Origin: Neptunicoccus cionae
Lineage (GTDB): Bacteria > Pseudomonadota > Alphaproteobacteria > Rhodobacterales > Rhodobacteraceae
Direction of reading: 5' to 3'
NCBI RefSeq assembly: GCF_002860325.1
Contig: NZ_PKOJ01000001.1
Span: 744,001-808,000, forward strand
Length of the DNA stretch: 64,000 bases
Positions 52,800 to 62,745 of this stretch are shown here, piece after piece (position 1 is the stretch's first letter; each line of letters starts with the position of its first letter). Made by a program: the position numbers and the translations under genes. Below the pieces are notes generated by a model that was given only the letters and a program-made list of their open reading frames with translations, was not told the origin of the DNA and ran no database searches.

Positions 52800-55700
52800 T
52801 TAACCCTGCCGGCTGCGCTGTTTCAAAACCAGACTTGCGCCAAAGGCGGCCAGCAGAGTGAGGATCAATCCGGTCAGCAGCACCGTAAGGGACAGCAGGC
52901 TTTCCGGTAACGCGGTCAGGTTTGAAAGGTTCAAACGTGCCAGCAGGGACGGTATCCACGCCGCCGTTGCACCTGTTGCGATTTGCAAGCCGATCGTCGC
53001 AGTCAGCAGCGCAACACTAACAAGACTGGCCCCGAGAAGGATGATGCGCTGCCCCCGCGCGCGGTGGCGCCCGAACCCAGCGCGGCGGTAGGATTTGAAC
53101 AGCCGTCCCACATCCTGTTGCACCACCAACAGCGACGGCACCACCAACAGAACCAGAAACAGCCCAACGCCCAGACCGTAGCAAAGCGTGATCACCGTCG
53201 GCTTCAGGAATTCCGCCTGCCGCGACCCTTCGTACAGCAGCGGCACCAGTCCCAGAACTGTGGTGAGCGTGGTCAGCAGGACGGGGCGCAGACGGTCTAC
53301 GGCGGCGTCAATGATTGCAGGCACCAGACCGCGATTGCGGGAATATTGATCCACGGTAGAGACCAGTACAATACTGTCGTTTATGATGATCCCCGACATG
53401 CCGATCAGCCCGACGACCGAGAACATGGACAGGGATACGCCCCAGACATAATGGCCGTAGATTGTCCCGATCAGACCGAAAGGAATGACAGCCATCACCA
53501 CCAATGGCCGCGTCCAGCTTGCAAATATCCATGTCAGCGTCAGGTAAATTCCGAGCAGACAAAGACCAAAGCCAAGCATCGCATCCGACAGGAACTCCTG
53601 CTCCTGCTCTGCCAGCCCGCCCATGCGCCACTCCACCCCGAGATCAGCCGCGATGGCGGGCATGATGACTTCGCGGATCTGGTTTTCGACAAAGGCCGCG
53701 CGGGCGGGATCGTCTTCGGATATGTCACCGGTGACATTGATCAGCCTGATCCCGTTTTCCCGTCGTACCGTGGAAAACCCGATGCTCGTATCTACGCTGA
53801 CCACATCGGACAGGGGCACGTAGGTACCACTCGGGGTGCGCAGCCTTGTGCGGTCCAGAAAATCCGCCGTCAGTTCGGATTCCGGCAGGCGCACGGTGAT
53901 TTCTCCGGTGCGCACGCCAACTGGGAAACTGGCGGCCTCGATCCCGTTCAGGCGGTTGCGCAGCTCCCGCCCGATGGCATCAATGGTAAAGCCCAGCGTC
54001 TGCCCCTGCGGGGTCAGCTCCAGCACCAGTTCTTCCTTGTCGTAGGCGAGGTTGTCCTCCACCGCCGAGACTTCGGGATATTGCACCACAGCTGCTTTCA
54101 AAGCTTGCGAGGCCTGTTTCAGCGTATCGGCATCAGCCCCGTAAATCTGGATGTCGAGGCTGTCTCCACCCGGACCAGAGCGCCAGCCGCGAAAGCTGAC
54201 GGTTTCTACAAGCGGGTGCTCCCGAACGTTCTGCTGGATCGCTGCCACCAGTTCAAAAGAGGTATAGGGGCGGCTGTCCGCATCAATCAGCTCTACCGCA
54301 ATAGAGCCGAGCTGGTCTGCATCTTTGGTATCAGACCCAGCCAGACCGCGCCCCGTATTGCCACCCACTTCTGCCAGCACGTAAGTGACAGGGTTTATGC
54401 CGTATTCTTTTTCGTATTCGGCTGCGGTATCCCGCACCGCACGCTGCAATTCGCGTACCATTTCCAGCGTATCAGCGCGGGTGGCACCGGATACCATTGC
54501 CACATTGCCAGAAATCGATGCCTGCTCCGGCGCATTGAAAAAGCGCCAGCGCACTTCCCCCGTCAGGAAGAGCGCGGATTGCAGGGCCAGCAGTACAATA
54601 ACGCCCGCCAGAACCGGATAGCGCAGGGTCAGGACAAGGGAAACGAACCGGCGAAAAACTGTTTGACGGAACCAGTCAAACCCCTTGTTGAACGTGGTTG
54701 AAGGCCAGTCGTACCAGCGTTTCTGGTCAATCGCAGCGAGCGCGTGGGACATGTGGTGGGGCAGGATAACAAAGCACTCCACCAGAGAGGCCAACAGCAC
54801 CACAATCACCGTGAAGGGAATATCGGCAATCAACGTGCCAAACCGCCCGCCCACGGCTGTCAGCGCGAAGAAGGCGATAACCGTCGTAACGGTCGCCGAG
54901 AAGACCGGTGCGGACATGCGTATTGCCGCATTTTCCGAAGCTTCCACCGGATGTTCTCCAAGGTGCCTAGCCCGAAAATCCGCGTGTTCCCCCACCACGA
55001 TGGCGTCATCGACAACGATCCCGAGGGTAATAATCAAGCCGAAGAGAGAGACCATGTTGATGGTCAACCCGAAGGCAAACATCAGCGCGATGGCGGCGAA
55101 CATCGCCACGGGAATACCGGCCGCCACCCAGAAGGCGGTGCGGGCATTCAGGAAGAGGAACAGCAACAGAATAACCAGCCCGAGCCCCACCAGACCGTTG
55201 TCTACTAGGATGTTCAGCCGGTCGGTAATCGCTTGTGCGCGGGTCCGGATCAGCTCAACCGTAACGCCTTCGGGCAGGGTAAGCTGCATCTCCTGCGCGA
55301 TCTGTTGTACCTGTCGCTGCATCTGGATCGCATCGCCCTGATCGGCGCGGTCAACGCGGATTGATACGGCAGGAAAGTCTCCGACGTAATAGCTGCGGTC
55401 CCGCGTTACGCCCTTAACTTCGATTTCTGCCACGTCGCCGACCCGCAGTTTGGAGCCGTCGCGGTTGGAGCGCACAACGATATCCTGAACCTGTTCGGGG
55501 CTGCGTTTTTCGATGCCGGTGCGCACCCGTGCAGCGCCGCCGGCCACATCGCCTGCGGGATCGGTCTCGGCTTCTTCGGCAATTGCCGCAGCGATTTCGG
55601 CAAGGGTGACGTCATTTCGGATCAACGAAAGTTCCGGCGCGTTTACTGTGATCTCCGGTGCCGCGACTCCGCGAATGGTGGTGCGCGTAACGCCTGCGCG

Positions 55701-56216
55701 AAACAGGCGGGCGACAAATTCATCTGCAAAGCGCCCCAACTGGTCGGGTGAAACAGGGCCGGAAATCACCACATCGGTGACGCGGTCCCGCCATGCGCCA
55801 CGCCGGATAACGGGTTCGTCCGCGCCTTCTGGCAGATTGGTTACACTGTCCACGGCGGACTTCACATCGTCGGCGGCCCGCGCCATATCCCAATTCGGTT
55901 CGAATTCCAGCGTCAGCCTTGCGCTGCCTTGGGTGGCGGAACTGCTCGTGCTTTCTATTCCTTCAAGAGACAAAAGCGCGGGTTCCAAAACCGAAACGAT
56001 GCCATTGTCGACATCTTCGGGGCCTGCGCCGTCCCATGCAACAGAGACAGAGATGCTGTCCACGATGACATCGGGGAAAAATTGCGAGCGGATTTGTGTG
56101 ACAGAGCCAAGACCAATCACCAGCATCAATACAAGGAGCAGGTTTGCTGCGGTCCGGTGTCGGGTGAAATAGCTTAGCACACCGCCAGCCGCAGGGGGGA
56201 GCTGCCGCATCGCCAT
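52800..56216 (-). CDS. RND-family efflux pump permease
   Basis: A 1138-residue inner-membrane proton-driven exporter of the AcrB/MexF-like HAE1 group, slightly longer than usual (~1040). GIVVDDAIVVGEHADFRARHL carries the helix-4 Asp pair used for proton transfer, and GMSGIIINDSIVLVSTVDQY is the symmetrical late helix. Two large periplasmic loops and twelve helices fit the family. The adaptor ends 3 bp upstream. No outer-membrane channel gene is linked here. Confidence 0.95.
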   Translation of the reverse strand: MAMRQLPPAAGGVLSYFTRHRTAANLLLVLMLVIGLGSVTQIRSQFFPDVIVDSISVSVAWDGAGPEDVDNGIVSVLEPALLSLEGIESTSSSATQGSARLTLEFEPNWDMARAADDVKSAVDSVTNLPEGADEPVIRRGAWRDRVTDVVISGPVSPDQLGRFADEFVARLFRAGVTRTTIRGVAAPEITVNAPELSLIRNDVTLAEIAAAIAEEAETDPAGDVAGGAARVRTGIEKRSPEQVQDIVVRSNRDGSKLRVGDVAEIEVKGVTRDRSYYVGDFPAVSIRVDRADQGDAIQMQRQVQQIAQEMQLTLPEGVTVELIRTRAQAITDRLNILVDNGLVGLGLVILLLFLFLNARTAFWVAAGIPVAMFAAIALMFAFGLTINMVSLFGLIITLGIVVDDAIVVGEHADFRARHLGEHPVEASENAAIRMSAPVFSATVTTVIAFFALTAVGGRFGTLIADIPFTVIVVLLASLVECFVILPHHMSHALAAIDQKRWYDWPSTTFNKGFDWFRQTVFRRFVSLVLTLRYPVLAGVIVLLALQSALFLTGEVRWRFFNAPEQASISGNVAMVSGATRADTLEMVRELQRAVRDTAAEYEKEYGINPVTYVLAEVGGNTGRGLAGSDTKDADQLGSIAVELIDADSRPYTSFELVAAIQQNVREHPLVETVSFRGWRSGPGGDSLDIQIYGADADTLKQASQALKAAVVQYPEVSAVEDNLAYDKEELVLELTPQGQTLGFTIDAIGRELRNRLNGIEAASFPVGVRTGEITVRLPESELTADFLDRTRLRTPSGTYVPLSDVVSVDTSIGFSTVRRENGIRLINVTGDISEDDPARAAFVENQIREVIMPAIAADLGVEWRMGGLAEQEQEFLSDAMLGFGLCLLGIYLTLTWIFASWTRPLVVMAVIPFGLIGTIYGHYVWGVSLSMFSVVGLIGMSGIIINDSIVLVSTVDQYSRNRGLVPAIIDAAVDRLRPVLLTTLTTVLGLVPLLYEGSRQAEFLKPTVITLCYGLGVGLFLVLLVVPSLLVVQQDVGRLFKSYRRAGFGRHRARGQRIILLGASLVSVALLTATIGLQIATGATAAWIPSLLARLNLSNLTALPESLLSLTVLLTGLILTLLAAFGASLVLKQRSRQG

Positions 56217-56219
56217 GAT

Positions 56220-57689
56220 CTAGCCGCCCATCCGCTGCGTGATCCGATCCAGCATGGCTTTGGGCACACGGGGCTGGCGCAGGGTTTCCAGCATCGCGGT
56301 TTTGCGCGCTTCGGGGATGCGGTTGTTTCCGGTGACAAAAGCAATCAGTCTGGCCCGTTCTTCCTCGGAGATTTCTACGGTCTCTTCCGGTTTCGCAGCG
56401 GCAGGGGCTTTTGCGGCCTGCGCGCCGGCACTGCGTGGTTCTACCCGAATGCCGGCACCCAGTTGCGGGGCGCGGGTCAGGACAATCTGGCGCCCCTCCA
56501 GCCCGTCAGGGCGCACGATCAGATCATCACCCTGTTTGCGCAGAATTGAGACAGTGGCTTCTTCCAAACGGTTTTCATCGTCGAGCAGGAGAACAGCGCC
56601 TCCGGTCGTGGCTGCGGTTGCAGGAATTTTCGCCACATTTTGCAGTGGTGGTTCGCGCAGCACGACGGTAACAAAATCGCCCGGCTGGATGCCGAGGTTT
56701 GCCGCCCCGTTCAATTTGGCAAACAACTCGCGGCCGGTGGTCCCTTCGGCGACGGCTGCCGAGACACGGTCTATGCGGCCCGAGAGCGTTTCGCCGTTCG
56801 GGCCGGTAACAAGTACCTCTGCCTGATCAAGCCCGTTGTTTCCTGAAATCAGGGCACGATATTCTTTTGCCGAAACCCTGAAGGACACTTCCAGTGCTTC
56901 AGGATCTATCAGGCTACCCAGTTGCTCGTTTGCATTAACCAGCCGCCCGAGCACCGCACTCACCCCGGTCAGCACACCATCGAACTCGGCGCGAACGGTG
57001 GTTTCCTCCAGAATACGTTCGGCTTCGTCGCGATTGATCTTGCGCCGACCGAGCAGGGTTACGGTACGCGCGATCGTGGCCTGCGCATTAGCCAGTGACA
57101 GGCGTTTGGCCAGCAGCGCCTGTTCCGCTGCCGAAACTGCCAGTTCTGCGGTTTCCATTGCCGTGTCTGTGCCTAATCCGCGGGTGCTGAGCGATGTCTG
57201 TCGTTCAAAGGCTTTTTTGCGCAGATCCAACTGGGATTGCGCGGCAGCAAGTTCGTCTTCGGCTAACGTCAGGTTTCGGCGTGCGTCCAGCAGATCTGCC
57301 TGTGTCTCAACCAGTTCGTTTTCGGCCAGCAGCAGTTTTGATCGCGCATTGGCCGGATCGGTTTGGAACAGGATCTCTCCTTCGCTGACCCTGCCACCTT
57401 CGCGGAAGTTTTCAGACAGTTGTACCAGTTCTCCGCCAGCAGCAGCGCGCAATTCCAGCGTGCGGCCCGAGATTACTTCGCCAAAGGTGCGGATTTCAGG
57501 GGCGTGGCTGCCAAGAGCCAGTTCTGCAACTTCCACGGTAAAAACCCGCTCGCGGGCTTGCCGACCGGCAAATCCACCGCTGTTTCGGTCCTTCAGCGCA
57601 GAGACAAGGCTGTTTCCCGCCAGCGCCAGCAACGCTACCGTCAAGGTCAGGAGAAACAAGCCAATCAGGCTTCGGGTCACAAAACGCAT
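56220..57689 (-). CDS. RND efflux periplasmic adaptor (HlyD family)
   Basis: A 489-residue membrane-fusion protein with an N-terminal signal anchor (SLIGLFLLTLTVALLALAGNSLVSAL). A lipoyl/barrel-sandwich hybrid surrounds a long hairpin coiled coil (~residues 105-210, LLLAENELVETQADLLDARRNL...), then beta-barrel segments. A Pro/Ala-rich linker precedes a C-terminal extension ending EARKTAMLETLRQPRVPKAMLD. It pairs with the RND permease. AAGGGA stands before ATG 57689. Confidence 0.94.
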   Translation of the reverse strand: MRFVTRSLIGLFLLTLTVALLALAGNSLVSALKDRNSGGFAGRQARERVFTVEVAELALGSHAPEIRTFGEVISGRTLELRAAAGGELVQLSENFREGGRVSEGEILFQTDPANARSKLLLAENELVETQADLLDARRNLTLAEDELAAAQSQLDLRKKAFERQTSLSTRGLGTDTAMETAELAVSAAEQALLAKRLSLANAQATIARTVTLLGRRKINRDEAERILEETTVRAEFDGVLTGVSAVLGRLVNANEQLGSLIDPEALEVSFRVSAKEYRALISGNNGLDQAEVLVTGPNGETLSGRIDRVSAAVAEGTTGRELFAKLNGAANLGIQPGDFVTVVLREPPLQNVAKIPATAATTGGAVLLLDDENRLEEATVSILRKQGDDLIVRPDGLEGRQIVLTRAPQLGAGIRVEPRSAGAQAAKAPAAAKPEETVEISEEERARLIAFVTGNNRIPEARKTAMLETLRQPRVPKAMLDRITQRMGG

Positions 57690-57734
57690 CGATATCCCTT
57701 AAAGAAGGCCCGCAGGCGACAGAATTATCCGCTT

Positions 57735-57756
57735 ATTATACGTGAAGTACTTAGTA
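57735..57756 (-). promoter_or_regulatory. Candidate promoter of RND operon
   Basis: A consensus -10 TATAAT (57740-57735, minus strand) lies 46 bp before the adaptor ATG. Just upstream are TACT-N-AGTA (57748-57756) and AAGTACTT (57745-57752) palindromes in the place of a good -35, as for a repressor-controlled pump promoter. No regulator gene is adjacent. Confidence 0.4.
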
Positions 57757-57781
57757 TTCAGTCGCTCAAATCCGAAAAAAA

Positions 57782-58231
57782 TCAACGGGAGGCATCTGAC
57801 AGGGCAAAATAATGGGCAATGATCCGTCCGGCAGCCGGCATCAGCGGCAGATTTTCTATCTGTAATCGGGTCAGAAAGGCAAATCCCGCACCTTCGCCAA
57901 GCCGGATGTCCTTTGGATCGATCTGCATCTGCAACGTGAAGGCGTAAAGACCGGTGCCAAACAGGGACACGGCACGGGCCAGCGGAACCAACCTGTTTTC
58001 GGGAACGGACAATCCGGTTTCTTCGGCAAATTCGCGTATTGCGGCCGCTTGAAGCGTTTCTCCGGTTTCCACATGTCCGCCGAAAATGCTCCATAATCCG
58101 GGCCCTGCTGTGCGCTCGTTTATATCGCGCAACTGCATCAACAGCCGGTCGTGCTGGTCAATCAGAATGATTCCCGCTGCGGTGCCTGTTGTTTCAGACC
58201 ACTCGCCGAGCGTGGTGAACCCGCCGCTCAT
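57782..58231 (-). CDS. Nudix hydrolase
   Basis: A 149-residue Nudix protein. The box reads GHVETGETLQAAAIREFAEETGL (G-x5-E-x7-REUxEE pattern). GGHVE and ERTAGPGLWSIFG recall MutT-type nucleotide hydrolases. It removes a nucleoside diphosphate-linked or oxidised substrate, unknown. The start overlaps the moaB stop by 4 bp. Confidence 0.9.
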   Translation of the reverse strand: MSGGFTTLGEWSETTGTAAGIILIDQHDRLLMQLRDINERTAGPGLWSIFGGHVETGETLQAAAIREFAEETGLSVPENRLVPLARAVSLFGTGLYAFTLQMQIDPKDIRLGEGAGFAFLTRLQIENLPLMPAAGRIIAHYFALSDASR

Positions 58232-58758
58232 TTGCGGCGCTGGTCTTCGGTCAGGCGGGGCATGATTTCCACGAAATTACACGGCATGTGGCGATAGTCG
58301 AGCTGGTGTCGCAGAATGCCGTCCCATCCGTCCTTGCACGCCCCGGGAGAGCCGGGCAGCGCAAACAGATAGGTGCCGTTCGCTACACCGCCGCAGGCGC
58401 GGGACTGGATGGCGGAGGTGCCGATTTTATCAGCCGAGATCATGGTGAAATACGTAGAGAACGCGTCAATTTCCTTTTCGTAGACATCGCGGTGCGCCTC
58501 TACCGTGACATCGCGCCCCGTTAGTCCGGTGCCGCCGGTTGAAATCACGGCATCCACTTCGGGATCGTCACACCATGCCCGCAACTGATCAGCAATCATG
58601 AACCGCTCGTCCGGAAGGATTTTGCGGTCGGCGAGAATGTGCTTGTCGCCGGTTAAGCGGTCCACAAGAGTCTGCCCGGATTTGTCATCCGCCAGAGTGC
58701 GCGTGTCTGAAACTGTCAGCACTGCGATGCGGATCGGGATGAATTGGCGGTCGCTCAT
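58228..58758 (-). CDS. moaB: Molybdenum cofactor biosynthesis protein B
   Basis: A 176-residue MogA/MoaB-family protein involved in molybdopterin adenylylation. It has PIRIAVLTVSDTRTLADDKSGQ, VDAVISTGGTGLTGRDVTVE (nucleotide/molybdopterin loop) and LFALPGSPGACKDGWDGIL. ATG 58758 gives the family start; the longer frame is not needed. Other moa genes are not in this window. Confidence 0.93.
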   Translation of the reverse strand: MSDRQFIPIRIAVLTVSDTRTLADDKSGQTLVDRLTGDKHILADRKILPDERFMIADQLRAWCDDPEVDAVISTGGTGLTGRDVTVEAHRDVYEKEIDAFSTYFTMISADKIGTSAIQSRACGGVANGTYLFALPGSPGACKDGWDGILRHQLDYRHMPCNFVEIMPRLTEDQRRK

Positions 58759-58783
58759 GGATGGTCTCTTTTTTTGTGGCGGT

Positions 58784-59377
58784 TCAGATGTCAAACCAGT
58801 TGATGCTTGGCCCGAGGTTGTAAACTTCCGTATCACCGATTGTACCGGCGGTGCCCCAGCTTTCGTGGATGTGGCCACAGAAAAAGAATTTCGGCTTCAA
58901 CCGTTCGATGGCTTCGCGCAGGGCGGCTGATCCCACATGCTGCCCTTGCGAGGTCCGGTCCCCCAGATTGATCGGGGGCGAGTGGCTTACGATGATGTCT
59001 GCCTGATGACAGTTTTCCAGCATTTCGGAGGCTTGGGCTTCGGTCAGATCAACGGACCAGTCGGTGAACGGCGAGAGAGGGATGCCATAGCCGATTCCGA
59101 ATATATCCAGTGTTCCAATGGCATGGGACTGGCCGTGCAGCACGGTCATGCGGGGCGGCGCCACGGCACAGAGCGCATCGGCGGTTTCGTGGTTGCCCGG
59201 TACGGCGATGATCGGGCAAGGGATCGGTTCCAGCATTGCAACGGCCTGTTCCAGTCCCTTGTGAAAGTTGCAGAAATCACCTGCGGCAATCACCAGATCC
59301 GCCGACGCACTTGCCGCGACCAGTGCATCCGCGTGTTCCTGATTGGCGTGAAGATCGGAAAACGCGAGTATTCTCAT
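58784..59377 (-). CDS. Calcineurin-like metallophosphoesterase
   Basis: A 197-residue phosphoesterase. Motifs are ILAFSDLHANQEHAD (D-x-H), AAGDFCN (GD), VPGNHET (GNHE), VSHSPPIN and FFCGHIHES (GHxH), which form the dinuclear metal site. It overlaps the UDG gene by 4 bp. Substrate (nucleotide, phospholipid or protein) unknown. Confidence 0.92.
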   Translation of the reverse strand: MRILAFSDLHANQEHADALVAASASADLVIAAGDFCNFHKGLEQAVAMLEPIPCPIIAVPGNHETADALCAVAPPRMTVLHGQSHAIGTLDIFGIGYGIPLSPFTDWSVDLTEAQASEMLENCHQADIIVSHSPPINLGDRTSQGQHVGSAALREAIERLKPKFFFCGHIHESWGTAGTIGDTEVYNLGPSINWFDI

Positions 59378-60177
59378 TGGGACAGCCTTGCTTTTATATC
59401 CAGCAGATCGGCCCAGCAGTCCCGCTTTTTCAGCGGATCACGGAACAGGGCGGCGGGGTGGAACATTGGCAAAACCGGCTTGCCGAACGCTTCGGCCCAA
59501 GTGCCGCGCAGGCGGGTGATGCCTGTTTTCCCAAGCAGGGCCTTACAGGGAATATTGCCCAGCGGCACGATAATATCAGGATCAACCAGCGCGATATGCC
59601 GTTCCAGAAAGGGCAGCATCATGGCGATTTCTTCAGCGTTCGGGTCTCGGTTTTGCGGCACGCGCCACGGCAGCAGGTTGGTCAGGTAAAGCGCATCAGA
59701 CGGGTCCTCGCCCTTGCGCGACAGGCCGATGGCGGCAAACATCCGGTCCAGCAGCTTGCCCGATTCCCCGATGAACGGCGCACCGGAGCGGTCCTCGTCA
59801 CGGCTCGGCGCCTCGCCGATAATCATGACCCGCGCGTTCGGGTGGCCCTCTGACAGCACCAGATTGCGCGCACCTTTCTTGATCGTGCAATGTTCGAACA
59901 CCGCCAGCGCATCCCGCAGGTCCGCAAGGCTGTTGCAGCGCCCCGCCATGATACGGGCAATATCCGCGCCGGTTTCCTTGATCTGCGGGATCACCGGCAT
60001 GACGTCTACCGGTTTGATATTACTGTTGGGTCCGGTCTTTGGCACAGCGCCCCGTGCCGGGGTGACTACCGTTTCATAGCGGTTGACGGGCGTGTCCTGA
60101 ATCGCCTCGTCGGCGCCAAGGTCGATTTGCCAGTCAAGGGCGTGGAGGTCGGCGAAATAGCTGGCGGAGTCGGTCAT
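59374..60177 (-). CDS. Family 4-like uracil-DNA glycosylase
   Basis: A 267-residue glycosylase. [29 protein letters not shown] is motif A and [20 protein letters not shown] motif B. The N-terminal ~80 residues are an extension. Cys residues at GRC, EHC, NIPC and RDC are present, but their spacing does not clearly match the family-4 iron-sulfur ligands. ATG 60177 gives [14 protein letters not shown]; the longer frame is rejected. It is divergent from pyrB. Confidence 0.85.
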   Translation of the reverse strand: MTDSASYFADLHALDWQIDLGADEAIQDTPVNRYETVVTPARGAVPKTGPNSNIKPVDVMPVIPQIKETGADIARIMAGRCNSLADLRDALAVFEHCTIKKGARNLVLSEGHPNARVMIIGEAPSRDEDRSGAPFIGESGKLLDRMFAAIGLSRKGEDPSDALYLTNLLPWRVPQNRDPNAEEIAMMLPFLERHIALVDPDIIVPLGNIPCKALLGKTGITRLRGTWAEAFGKPVLPMFHPAALFRDPLKKRDCWADLLDIKARLSQ

Positions 60178-60290
60178 GGGGGATCCTGTTGTCAGGACAC
60201 AAGCTATCAAAGCCGGAGTGGAGTCGTAAATCCCTTGTTTCGCATTTGCCACCCGCCTATAACGCGGCGAAGTCAGCAAAGAGGTCGGCC

Positions 60291-61247
60291 ATGACGTTCA
60301 CCGCCCAGCACCTTTTGGGGATAGAGCATCTTTCCCGCGACGACATCGTTTCCATTCTCGATCTTGCGGAACAATATGTCGAACTGAACCGGCAGCCCCA
60401 CAAACATGTGGATACGCTGGCGGGGATGACGCAAATTAACATGTTCTTTGAAAACTCCACCCGCACACAATCCAGCTTTGAAATCGCCGGAAAGCGGCTC
60501 GGGGCGGATGTAATGAATATGGTGATGGGGGCCAGTTCGATTAAAAAAGGCGAAACGCTGATTGATACGGCGCTGACCCTGAATGCTATGAACCCCGATC
60601 TGCTTGTGGTGCGCCACCCCCATTCCGGCGCGGTTGATCTGCTGAGCGAGAAGGTCAATTGTGCGGTTCTGAACGCAGGTGACGGGCGGCACGAACACCC
60701 GACACAGGCGCTGCTGGATGCGCTGACGATCCGCCGCGCCAAAGGTCGCCTGCACCGGTTGAGCGTGGCGATTTGCGGTGATATTGCCCACAGCCGCGTG
60801 GCACGCAGCAATATTTTCATGCTCAACAAAATGGAAAGCCGCATTCGCCTGATCGCCCCTGTAACCCTTTTGCCAAGCGGCATTGACCAGTTCGGCGTCG
60901 AGGTGTTTGACGACATGGCCGAGGGTCTGGAAGGCGTTGATGTGGTGATGATGCTACGCCTGCAACGGGAACGGATGGACGGCGCGTTTATTCCCTCCAC
61001 CCGCGAATATTACCACCGCTGGGGGCTGACTGCCGAGAAGCTGAGCCACGCCAAGGACGATGCCATTGTAATGCACCCCGGCCCGATGAACCGTGGCGTT
61101 GAAATCGACGGAGAGATTGCGGACGACCTGAACCGTTCGGTCATTCAGGAGCAGGTGGAAATGGGCGTCGCGGTGCGCATGGCCGCAATGGAACTGCTGG
61201 TAAGAGCCCGCCGTGAGGCGAAGCGGAATGTTGGGGTGATGGTGTGA
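60291..61247 (+). CDS. pyrB: Aspartate carbamoyltransferase catalytic subunit
   Basis: A 318-residue ATCase that makes carbamoyl aspartate in de novo pyrimidine synthesis. [20 protein letters not shown] is the carbamoyl-phosphate loop, [12 protein letters not shown] the next active-site segment and [12 protein letters not shown] the C-terminal one. No PyrI regulatory gene is linked. A catalytically degenerate dihydroorotase follows, the arrangement of pyrB-pyrC' class ATCases in which the partner is structural. Confidence 0.95.
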   Translation: MTFTAQHLLGIEHLSRDDIVSILDLAEQYVELNRQPHKHVDTLAGMTQINMFFENSTRTQSSFEIAGKRLGADVMNMVMGASSIKKGETLIDTALTLNAMNPDLLVVRHPHSGAVDLLSEKVNCAVLNAGDGRHEHPTQALLDALTIRRAKGRLHRLSVAICGDIAHSRVARSNIFMLNKMESRIRLIAPVTLLPSGIDQFGVEVFDDMAEGLEGVDVVMMLRLQRERMDGAFIPSTREYYHRWGLTAEKLSHAKDDAIVMHPGPMNRGVEIDGEIADDLNRSVIQEQVEMGVAVRMAAMELLVRARREAKRNVGVMV

Positions 61248-61358
61248 TGGACATGACGACACAGGCCAGCGCCCGACCTCGGGTGGGCGCGCTTTCGATC
61301 GGGACTGCACCTGCCGTAGATTTCACCGCTCCGGTTGTTGCTGCCGGAACGTGGCATA

Positions 61359-61388
61359 CGCGCCCTCCCTTGGGGGAGGTCGGGCGCG
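61359..61388. repeat. GC-rich nested hairpin between pyrB and pyrX
   Basis: CGCGCCC (61359-61365) pairs with GGGCGCG (61382-61388), and CCTCCC pairs with GGGAGG inside around a TTGG loop, so two alternative stems are possible. It lies in the 184-bp interval between the two pyr genes. It may adjust expression ratio or be a small inserted repeat. Confidence 0.65.
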
Positions 61389-61431
61389 GGCCGTGCGGTT
61401 GCACGCCCCCTTTCTGTGGTGAGGTGACGTA

Positions 61432-62712
61432 ATGACCACTCTGTTAACAAATGCCCGCCTGATCGACCCTGAAACCGCCAGTGAATTTCGCGGCTCTGTC
61501 CTGATCGAAGACGGTAGGATCAGCCGGATCATTCCGGATGGCGATGCGCTGCTAGAAGCGGATGAGACTATTGACTGCAACGGCAAATGCCTTGCGCCCG
61601 GTATCATTGATATTGGCGTCAAGGTTTGCGAACCCGGGGAGCGGCACAAGGAAAGCTTCCGCACCGCCGGAGAGGCCGCTGCTGCGGGCGGGGTCACGAC
61701 GATGATCGTGCGCTCTGATACGGAACCTGCCGTGGACAGCCCCGAAACCCTGCAATTCGCCCTGCGCCGTGCGCGGGATGTGTCCAAGGTCAACGTCTTG
61801 CCTATGGCGGCGCTGACCAAAGACCGTGCTGGCAAGGAAATGGCCGAAATCGGCTTTTTGCTGGATGCGGGGGCGGTTGCCTTTAGTGACGGTGATGCCG
61901 TCAACCGCAACAACAAGATTTTCGGCCGGTGCCTAAGCTATGCCAAGGCGATGGGCGCTCTGGTGATCGGCCATGCGCAGGAACCGGTGATGTCGGACGG
62001 GGCCTGCGCCACCTCCGGTCCTTTTGCCAGCAAGCTCGGCCTGCCCGCGGTGTCGCCGATGGCTGAACGAATCCAGTTGGAACGGGACATGGCCTTGGTG
62101 GAAATGACCGGCGTGCGCTATCACGTTGACCAGCTTTCAACCGCCGTTTCCCTGCCGGTGCTGGAGCGGGCCAAAGCCGCCGGTTTGCGGGTCACGGCGG
62201 GGGTGTCCATCCACCACCTGACATTGAACGAACTGGACATTGACGGCTATCGCACCTTTTTCAAGTTGAAGCCGCCCTTACGCCATGAAGATGACCGCAT
62301 TGCCATGGCGCAGGCCGTTGCAAGAGGTTTGATCGACGTGATCTGTTCCCAGCACACGCCGCAGGACGAAGAAAGCAAACGCCTGCCGTTCGAGGAAGCT
62401 GCCAGCGGGGCGGTCGGGCTGGAAACTATCCTTCCTGCCGCAATGTCGCTGGTTCACGCCGGCCATATGGACCTGCCGACCCTGTGGCGGGCGTTGTCGC
62501 TGAACCCTGCCAAGGTGATGGGGCTGGACAGCGGAAGGCTTGCCGCAGGTGCGCCTGCGGATCTGGTATTGTTCGATCCGGACAAACCCTTTGTGATGGA
62601 CCGGTTCAAAATGCTGTCCCGCTGCAAGAATACGCCCTATGATGAACGCCGGATGCAGGGGGCCGTTCTGGCGACTTTTGTGGGGGGCGCAAAGGTATAC
62701 AACCGCGACTGA
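61432..62712 (+). CDS. pyrX: Dihydroorotase-like protein, probably non-catalytic (PyrX)
   Basis: A 426-residue amidohydrolase of dihydroorotase fold. The metal motif usually D-x-HxHxREPG is DIGVKVCEPG (60-69), so both His are Gly62 and Lys64. The later ligands are also altered: MPNT is RSDT, the His of AHxS is Gln in YHVDQLST, and TDHAP is SQHTP. Length and neighbouring pyrB match the inactive PyrC' partner that supports ATCase assembly in other proteobacteria. It is unlikely to make dihydroorotate; an active pyrC would be elsewhere. Confidence 0.9.
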   Translation: MTTLLTNARLIDPETASEFRGSVLIEDGRISRIIPDGDALLEADETIDCNGKCLAPGIIDIGVKVCEPGERHKESFRTAGEAAAAGGVTTMIVRSDTEPAVDSPETLQFALRRARDVSKVNVLPMAALTKDRAGKEMAEIGFLLDAGAVAFSDGDAVNRNNKIFGRCLSYAKAMGALVIGHAQEPVMSDGACATSGPFASKLGLPAVSPMAERIQLERDMALVEMTGVRYHVDQLSTAVSLPVLERAKAAGLRVTAGVSIHHLTLNELDIDGYRTFFKLKPPLRHEDDRIAMAQAVARGLIDVICSQHTPQDEESKRLPFEEAASGAVGLETILPAAMSLVHAGHMDLPTLWRALSLNPAKVMGLDSGRLAAGAPADLVLFDPDKPFVMDRFKMLSRCKNTPYDERRMQGAVLATFVGGAKVYNRD

Positions 62713-62745
62713 TTGCGGGTACCGGCGCATTTTGAGGAGGCACTG

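Noticed and set aside
61244-61432. A 62-codon protein between pyrB and pyrX
   Set aside because: Low-complexity translation across a hairpin; listed as a structural spacer rather than as a gene.
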